Source: Paracoccaceae bacterium (GTDB lineage Bacteria > Pseudomonadota > Alphaproteobacteria > Rhodobacterales > Rhodobacteraceae). From it: DNA of 7,523 nt. The position numbers and the translations under genes are program-made. The stretch covers positions 1 to 7,523 of the forward strand of contig DAOUQK010000178.1 of the NCBI GenBank assembly GCA_030625695.1, read 5' to 3'. The stretch's first letter is position 1, and every line of letters starts with the position of its first letter. Below, piece after piece: positions 1 to 5,360 of this stretch. Below the pieces are notes generated by a model. The model was not told the origin of the DNA. It did not search any database and saw only the letters and a program-made list of their open reading frames with translations.

Positions 1-506
1 GGATCAACCGGATTCATTTGCGACGGGCCGGTTGGACCGCCTTCGGCCCCCAGCAGATCATCAAGGAAATCCCCACCCGGCGCGGCATCGTCCAGCAACG
101 CCATTGGATCAGGCGCATTGCCGGCCACTCCGGGTGATATTTGTTCGGCGGCGGCAGGGGCGGCAAGCATGTCGCCGATATCGGCCAGATCACTGGCGAT
201 ATCGACCACCAGTTCATAGGTGCCGATGCACAGAACATCACCATTGTTCAGCGGTGTCGGTGTCTTGCCCAGAGGTATCTTGGAATAATTCAGAAATGTG
301 CCGTTGGTCGACAGATCAACCACCAGGACATTGCCATTATGATCCTCAACCACACAGTGGTTCTTGGACAGCATCCGGTCAGGATCAGGCAACACGATAT
401 CATTGGACGGACCGCGCCCAAGGGTCATGCTGCCACCCTGCATCTGCATAGGTGCGGCATCACCGGGGATAGTGCCCGAGGACTGGAATTTGAGCGTGAC
501 CGTCAT
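1..506 (-). CDS. tagH: FHA-domain T6SS regulator, TagH/Fha type (3' partial)
   Basis: From ATG at 506-504 the frame stays open to the left edge, giving 168 complete residues of a longer protein. Residues about 5-100 are a forkhead-associated domain, which binds phosphothreonine peptides: LGRGPSNDIVLPDPDRMLSKNH (29-50), VVDLSTNGTFLN (62-73) and LNNGDVLCIGTYELVV (86-101). Gly30, Arg31, Ser47, His50 and Asn68 occupy the conserved positions; Lys48 replaces the commoner Arg. The DPDR insert and the P.LG after FLN are typical of T6SS Fha/TagH proteins, which act with the PpkA kinase and PppA phosphatase to switch T6SS assembly. After the domain comes an Ala/Pro/Asp-rich linker holding FLDDLLG (147-153), like the repeats in the upstream sheath gene. 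The C-terminal domain is outside the window. Nine bases separate it from the PAAR gene; no strong ribosome site is seen, so coupling is likely. Confidence 0.9.
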   Translation of the reverse strand, partial: MTVTLKFQSSGTIPGDAAPMQMQGGSMTLGRGPSNDIVLPDPDRMLSKNHCVVEDHNGNVLVVDLSTNGTFLNYSKIPLGKTPTPLNNGDVLCIGTYELVVDIASDLADIGDMLAAPAAAEQISPGVAGNAPDPMALLDDAAPGGDFLDDLLGAEGGPTGPSQMNPVD

Positions 507-515
507 ACCTATTCG

Positions 516-815
516 TCAGCCGCCAACCAGAACCGTGAACTCACCTTTCAGGATCGTCCCGCCGCAGGCCCCCAAATCGCCCATTCTTGCCGCCGGTAGT
601 TTGCCGATCAACACCGTCATTGATCCTTTGACAATCGGGTGCGGTGGTGCTGAGGCGTGCATGTCAGTAACCCGTGCGGCAGGCAATTTCCCCACCAGAA
701 CCGTGGGTAAACACGGCGGCATGATCGGCATTGGCGCCGGAGGTGCGGGCGGAACCACGATTAGCGGCACATTGCACAAGTGCAAATCGGTCAGTCTGGC
801 TTGCGGTTGTCCCAT
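516..815 (-). CDS. PAAR-domain T6SS spike tip protein
   Basis: The 99-residue product is a bare PAAR protein, the metal-binding cone that caps the VgrG spike. It contains the name-giving sequence twice, in TVLVGKLPAARVTDMH (about 38-53) and TVLIGKLPAARMGDLGACGG (about 67-86), with a weaker N-terminal version (QARLTDLH, 5-12). Candidate metal ligands are His12, His53, His59 and Cys84, matching the three-His-one-Cys pattern of the family. A Pro-rich loop (PPAPPAPMPIMPP, 22-34) follows the first strand. No N- or C-terminal toxin or transthyretin-like extension is present. The start is supported by GGGAGG on the minus strand (828-823), seven bases before ATG. It follows the preceding gene by 16 bases and precedes the FHA gene by 9 bases. 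Confidence 0.93.
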   Translation of the reverse strand: MGQPQARLTDLHLCNVPLIVVPPAPPAPMPIMPPCLPTVLVGKLPAARVTDMHASAPPHPIVKGSMTVLIGKLPAARMGDLGACGGTILKGEFTVLVGG

Positions 816-822
816 GTCGTGT

Positions 823-828
823 CCTCCC
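823..828 (-). promoter_or_regulatory. Ribosome-binding site of the PAAR gene
   Basis: GGGAGG on the minus strand, seven bases before the ATG at 815-813, fixes the start of the PAAR gene. It lies wholly in the 16-base gap after the preceding stop codon. Confidence 0.75.
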
Positions 829-831
829 TAT

Positions 832-1431
832 TCAGGCTTCGCCTATTGCGACCTTGCCGTTGCCGCCACGCCCAATATTCAGGGCACGATCAATCAACAG
901 CTGGCCATGTTCCTCAAACTTATCAGAAAGTTCCCCCAACGCTACCATATTCATCGCAAACGCCGCGGTTTCCGACGCGCCCGCCGGGGCCGGATATTGC
1001 GCCAGATCACCCGGGCCCAATGTTCCATCGGCGTATAACACCGCCAAGGCGCAATTCACCGTGTCATCATCGACGTAAGCATGGTCCATCGAGCTGCGTG
1101 CCGCATCGCGATTTTCATCCGACGGGTTAAACACCCAGGTTTCCGACGCCACCAGCGAGGGCGGATCATCATCCGACCGTGGCCCGACATAATCACGCGC
1201 CGCCATACAGGCCCACCAGACCCGTTCACGCGGCGGCAACAGAATGGACAGCAGACGCAGCAGGTCGATCAGCGCGCCTTTCTCCTCCAACTCTTCCAAC
1301 ACCACAGCCGCCGGGGCGGTTGGCGGTGCGGTCAATGGCGTCTTGAGGATGACATTGGCACGCGACAAAAGCTTGGCCACCGGATCGGTGGAAAACTTTT
1401 CAAGATCCTTGAATTTATCTTTCATATCCAT
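832..1431 (-). CDS. DUF6931-like T6SS accessory protein of unknown function
   Basis: The product is a 199-residue soluble-looking protein with no signal peptide or membrane segment. Visible features are a charged N-terminus (MDMKDKFKDLEKF), an Ala/Pro/Thr stretch at 31-45, a Leu-rich probable helix at 53-66, the motif PRERVWWACMAARDY at 67-81 and an Ala-rich second half. The WWAC.AARD signature and position recall the DUF6931 family, but this is from memory. It sits between vgrG and the PAAR gene, a place where other systems carry adaptors such as DUF4123, DUF1795 or DUF2169 proteins that load cargo onto the spike. A similar role here is inference only. The ATG at 1431 is one base from AGGTGG, which overlaps the vgrG stop. 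A second ATG at 1425, with seven bases of spacing, is the likelier start and gives 197 residues (MKDKFKDLEKF). Confidence 0.85.
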   Translation of the reverse strand: MDMKDKFKDLEKFSTDPVAKLLSRANVILKTPLTAPPTAPAAVVLEELEEKGALIDLLRLLSILLPPRERVWWACMAARDYVGPRSDDDPPSLVASETWVFNPSDENRDAARSSMDHAYVDDDTVNCALAVLYADGTLGPGDLAQYPAPAGASETAAFAMNMVALGELSDKFEEHGQLLIDRALNIGRGGNGKVAIGEA

Positions 1432-1432
1432 G

Positions 1433-1438
1433 CCACCT
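1433..1438 (-). promoter_or_regulatory. Ribosome-binding site overlapping the vgrG stop codon
   Basis: On the minus strand the vgrG stop TAG (1439-1437) forms part of AGGTGG (1438-1433). This lies one base from the first ATG (1431) and seven bases from the second (1425), favouring the second as the true start of the downstream gene. The overlap suggests translational coupling to vgrG. Confidence 0.5.
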
Positions 1439-3599
1439 AGTTGATCAACGTCAAGCCGCCCTTAAGGGTCAGCATGCCGTCGCCTTTCACCGTGGTCATC
1501 GGACTTTTCATTTCTGCCATGCCATCAGCTTCGATTTTGATGATTGGCCCTTTTATCGTTACGCCTGAATTATCAATCTTGATCGACGATCCACCCACCG
1601 TCAGCTTAATCTCCATCGCTGCCTTGATCGCGATTTTGCCGGCTTTGACGTCTACCGTCATGTTGCCGGTTTTCACTGTGGTGGAATCGTTGCCGGTGAT
1701 TGTCTTGGTGTGCTTACCTTCGATTTTTTGGGTTTTATCGGTCTTGATCTCCAGCACTTTACTGCCGGTTTCGATCTTGATTGTTTGGTCGCCCTTGGCA
1801 ATTGTCAATTCCTGGTTGCCCTTGTCGATCTTGATCTCTTGATTACCCTTTTCGATCGTCTCGTAATGATCGCCTTCCTGAATCGTTTCGGTCACATGGT
1901 TTCTGACCACCTGACTTAGACTGCCTTCGTCGTCGTGCGCACCGGCGTCAATCTCGGGCTGACCGATGGTCACAACCGACTTGTTCTTGATCAGCATCTG
2001 ATGATCTTTTTGCGCCTGAACCCGCATCATTTCTGCGTCGCCCTTATCGTCGAACATCAGTTCGTTATAGGCCTCGGCGTCGTTGACGTCTTTGGACGAA
2101 TCCGTGCGGATACCCAGTTGGGTCTGATCTTCCGGGTACTTGTACGGCGGCATCGTCTCTTTGTTATAAAGCATGCCGGTACAGATTGGCCGGTCGGGGT
2201 CGCCCTCTTCAAACTGAATGACCACCTCTTGGCCCATGCGCGGCACCGCCACAAAGCCCCAGCCTTTGCCCGACCATGGTGTGACCACCCGGACCCAGCA
2301 GGTCGCATTTTCCGGGTATTTGTCCTTTTTACCTACGCGGTCCCAATGAAACAGAACCTTGATCCGCCCGTACTTGTCAGTCCAAATCTCTTCTCCGTCA
2401 CTTCCAACAACCGTCGCCGTATGCAGGCCTGAGATTGCCGGCCACTCGGTCACCAATGGCGCGCGATACTGGTCCAACTTTGGGATTGCCCCAAAGGTGC
2501 AGGCATAGGCATCGCCCTTCATCTCTTCCGGGAAATCGGCGCGCAACGGCTTAAGATCATGGCGTAATTCCTGATCTTTATAGTCCGTATTGACCTGAAG
2601 GTAGTGCGTCGCATCCGTTACCAGATACTCATCATTCGCCGCCTTTTCCGGGTGTTCCTTAAGCTTGAAGGTATACCCCGTTGCAAGCGTGCGCACGGAT
2701 GAGGCTCCACGCCAGCGCTTATGCTTGATGGCCTCGGCCTCTATCCGCACTCTTGCACGATCATCCCCCAGCCCGGTGTCAAGATAATGACCAGGATAGT
2801 CGTAAATCTCGAATTTCTTGTGGCTGTGACTACCCTTTTCAATCTTGTTGCTGACCATAAGTTTCGATGTTGGCGCCTCAAAATCATAGTCCTCCAAAGT
2901 CACCAAACCGCGTGTCAGGGCCTCTTCCTTGGCCCACTCGGCGATGTGATCTTCGCGTACCTTGCCAGATTCATCGCGGGCAATGAATTCGATGGTCCCG
3001 TTAATTGGCACCGGAGAATGGCCGCCGACGCCGTCAGTAATAACCAGTTCTTCGACCTTGTTGGCATCCATCTTGTTGTCGAAATAGAAGTACAGGCCCT
3101 CTTCTTCCAGCAGCCGACAGATGAAATCATAATCTGTCTCGCGATACTGCACGCAGTAATTCCGCGCCTGATACGTGCCGCTCTTGCGCCATTTCACGTC
3201 AGCTAACTCGTGCTCCGAAAACACTGCGTCAACGATTTTATCAACCGTCATTTTCTGAAAAATCCGGCAATTCTGCGTCCGGGTCAGCAGCCAGAACCAT
3301 GGCCGCACTTCGGCCACGTATTGACCATAGCCATCAAAGAAGCCCTGATTTTCCACCGATATACAGGTACCGGTGAAAATCCGTTCCTTGTTGTCCATCG
3401 TTTTAAGGTGCACTGACATGGTGCGCCCAACAATGTCTTCTAGCTTGACAGCTTTGTTCTTTGACTGGAATTCGATCGTCGTTTCGGTCAGTTTGCTCAG
3501 GCCTTCGCGTACGATAGCCCGTTTCAGAAGAATGTCCTTGGCTTTATACGTGCCAGACATCCAGACGAGTGACTCTGCATGTGGCTTACTTTCGGCCAT
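1437..3599 (-). CDS. vgrG: VgrG (TssI) T6SS spike protein
   Basis: The 720-residue product is a full-length VgrG, the trimeric puncturing spike at the tip of the T6SS tube, equivalent to phage gp27 and gp5. Residues about 10-370 form the gp27-like base, including RPWFWLLTRTQNCRIFQ and the RETDYDFICRLLEEEGLYFYF segment typical of the family. Residues about 391-478 form the gp5 OB fold, with GRIKVLFHWDR, WVRVVTPWSGKGWGF, PRMGQEVVIQFEEGDPDRP and GMLYN. From about 565 comes the beta-helical needle; repeats beginning with Ile fall every nine residues at 582, 591, 600, 609 and 618. The protein ends GDGMLTLKGGLTLIN, the normal VgrG end, with no toxin extension. ATG at 3599 is supported by AAAGGA seven bases upstream. 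The stop lies five bases before the next gene. Effectors, if any, must bind non-covalently or through PAAR. Confidence 0.96.
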   Translation of the reverse strand: MAESKPHAESLVWMSGTYKAKDILLKRAIVREGLSKLTETTIEFQSKNKAVKLEDIVGRTMSVHLKTMDNKERIFTGTCISVENQGFFDGYGQYVAEVRPWFWLLTRTQNCRIFQKMTVDKIVDAVFSEHELADVKWRKSGTYQARNYCVQYRETDYDFICRLLEEEGLYFYFDNKMDANKVEELVITDGVGGHSPVPINGTIEFIARDESGKVREDHIAEWAKEEALTRGLVTLEDYDFEAPTSKLMVSNKIEKGSHSHKKFEIYDYPGHYLDTGLGDDRARVRIEAEAIKHKRWRGASSVRTLATGYTFKLKEHPEKAANDEYLVTDATHYLQVNTDYKDQELRHDLKPLRADFPEEMKGDAYACTFGAIPKLDQYRAPLVTEWPAISGLHTATVVGSDGEEIWTDKYGRIKVLFHWDRVGKKDKYPENATCWVRVVTPWSGKGWGFVAVPRMGQEVVIQFEEGDPDRPICTGMLYNKETMPPYKYPEDQTQLGIRTDSSKDVNDAEAYNELMFDDKGDAEMMRVQAQKDHQMLIKNKSVVTIGQPEIDAGAHDDEGSLSQVVRNHVTETIQEGDHYETIEKGNQEIKIDKGNQELTIAKGDQTIKIETGSKVLEIKTDKTQKIEGKHTKTITGNDSTTVKTGNMTVDVKAGKIAIKAAMEIKLTVGGSSIKIDNSGVTIKGPIIKIEADGMAEMKSPMTTVKGDGMLTLKGGLTLIN

Positions 3600-3668
3600 G
3601 ATTATGTCCTTTCGCGTAAAATCGCGTCAGCCTGGAAAAATAGTCTTTAGTCTTAAATTTAATCATCC
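3600..3668 (-). promoter_or_regulatory. 69-bp A+T-rich gap before vgrG with direct repeats and a ribosome-binding site
   Basis: This is the largest non-coding gap in the window. It holds a perfect tandem of the 7-mer TAGTCTT (3641-3647 and 3648-3654, plus-strand reading), the palindrome TTAAATTTAA (3653-3662), and two TCGCGT direct repeats (3612-3617 and 3622-3627) spaced exactly 10 bp apart, about one helical turn. On the minus strand AAAGGA (3612-3607) lies seven bases before the vgrG ATG and is its likely ribosome site. The A+T-rich part could hold a promoter for vgrG, but no convincing -35/-10 pair is visible, and no terminator hairpin is seen. Confidence 0.4.
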
Positions 3669-5360
3669 CTAGAGATCACCCAGCAAAGCGGCCAATTCGG
3701 CGTCGGTGTCGTCAATGTCGCCACCATCATCATCCGTATCGTCCGAAAAACCTGCCAGGAGGTCGTCCAGATCTATATCGTCGCCTGTTTCGTCGTCAGA
3801 GTCCACCTCTTCGGTTGGTTTTGCGACTGGTTCCGGCTTGGGCGGGGATGGTTTCGGCGGAGGTGCGCCGGTCCACGGCCCCAAAATTTCACCCCCTGCA
3901 AGGGACCCAAATGAGGTCAGCCGGATTTCATCCCGTCCCTTGATTCCGGCCACCGACATGATACCGCGAGTCACGGCCATTTCGATCTTGTCCAGCGTGA
4001 TGTTGCGTTCGGTGCAGGGCAACGCCACCTGGTCGCCGTATTGATCATTTACAAAGTGGAACGGAATTTCGCCCAGCGCCATGATCTTGCCAAGCTCCAT
4101 CGACGCGCCATTTTCCTTGAACGATTTGGCCAGAAGGATCGCCACCAAAACCGCCGGGTTGGCCCAAAGCATGCCCTTCAGTCCCACGGCCATGGTAAAT
4201 TCTTCGAACTCAAATTCATAAATAGGTTCGGATTTGGCCCCATAGGGCCGACGCAGCATGAACCTTGGCGATACCAACCCCAGATGCCCGGCCTCGGGCA
4301 TGGCGCGCAACGTATCCCACGCCTCGGCCACCAGTTTGTGGCGATCCTCTTTGGCGGTATCCAGAAACGTGGGCGTGATCGCAGCAATGAACGGCGCGTC
4401 CACATGAGCCGCTACCCGGGCGATACGGCCCAGCAATTCGGCATGCGGCGGGGTTTCTTCGAAGGTATAAAGCCCGATCAGGGCAGAATACCCGCCACGG
4501 CCAAATTCCTCGTCCAACGGCTCTTCGGTCAAAAGCCGGGCAAAACCGCTTGTCGCCAGATCATCGGCCGAGGCCAGATCGGCGGCAATCTCTTCTGCCG
4601 ACACATCATACAGGATTACATCCAGCGTATCGTCGGTTTCGACAGACCGGGCAATCAGGTCGATCGACCGCCATTGTGCCTCAATCGATTGAAATTCCGG
4701 GTGGTGCAACACAAGGCGCATGGCCGACGACAACGCCTCGTCCACTGCACCCTTCATTGCCATGGCATCGGCGTCCGGGATCGCCCGGATATGCGGGCCG
4801 ACAATGCGCGCCATCAGTTCGTCAATCGGCGAAGGCTGGGTCAATTTGGCTTCGGTATCGCCAATCAGCTTTTGAAAATCGCTGAGTTTGCAATCGGCGG
4901 GCACCGTATTGCCCGACGATTTGGAACTTGTCGGCGCCACGGGTTGCCCGTGTTTTTCACCCCAGGCCCTTAGTTGCTTGGCTGCATTCTCGGCCGTCGC
5001 CCCACTGGAAAGCTGACCTCGCAGGCTATTCAACTCGCCAAACAGTTCAACATTTTCATAAAGCTCGTCCGGGTGCAGATCGTCCAACCCGCCCAGTTTG
5101 ACCGCAACCCCTGCCCCGTCCTTGCCAATTGGCAGAACCAGATCGGTGGCAAAGCTTTCGATCACATCTTCGGCGGTATCCGGGTCCAGCAGGATGGGCT
5201 TGCGATTGGCCAAAGCGTCGCCGGTTTCCATCACCCCACGCGCCGCGCGCCCGGTGAAATCACCTATGATCGCCATGCGGAACCTCTTGCGGTTTAGCCT
5301 CGAAGGTTCAGGGCGTTCAGCGCTCAGTTGACCATAAGCGAATTCAGGTTCTTCAGACAT
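3669..5360 (-). other. TssB/TssC-like protein, candidate separate product from an internal start
   Basis: The ATG at 5360-5358 (codon 722 of the long frame) would give a 563-residue protein starting MSEEPEFAYGQL. Numbered from this Met, a TssB-like domain lies at about 25-117 and a TssC (VipB/EvpB) core at about 179-496, followed by a Pro/Lys linker and an acidic tail with one LDDLL motif. The TssC part keeps HHPEFQSIEAQWR, the FGRGGYSALIGLYTFE segment, the APFIAAITP strand, LGLVSPRFMLRRPYG and ITLDKIEMA. It stops shortly after TSFGSLAGGE, where full TssC proteins continue by roughly 70-100 residues into the domain that links sheath rings. Rhizobial T6SS loci carry a second TssC paralogue (ImpD/TssC40 type), and this may be of that kind, but that is recall. 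The AAGGAGG at 5366-5372 is the main reason to propose a separate start. Confidence 0.6.

Noticed and set aside
32..1130. Several overlapping plus-strand open frames across the FHA, PAAR and WWAC-protein genes.
   Set aside because: They overlap one another and lie opposite genes with good ribosome sites and family motifs. Their translations show no domain.
3612..3627. A possible hairpin from the two CGCG sequences before vgrG.
   Set aside because: The stem would be only four base pairs. The arrangement is better described as TCGCGT direct repeats, and it is not followed by a T-run on the coding strand, so it is not a terminator.
4041..4973. A 310-codon plus-strand open frame opposite the TssC-like region.
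   Set aside because: The opposite strand has clear TssB/TssC homology over the whole span, and the plus-strand product (His/Arg/Gly-rich) resembles nothing known.
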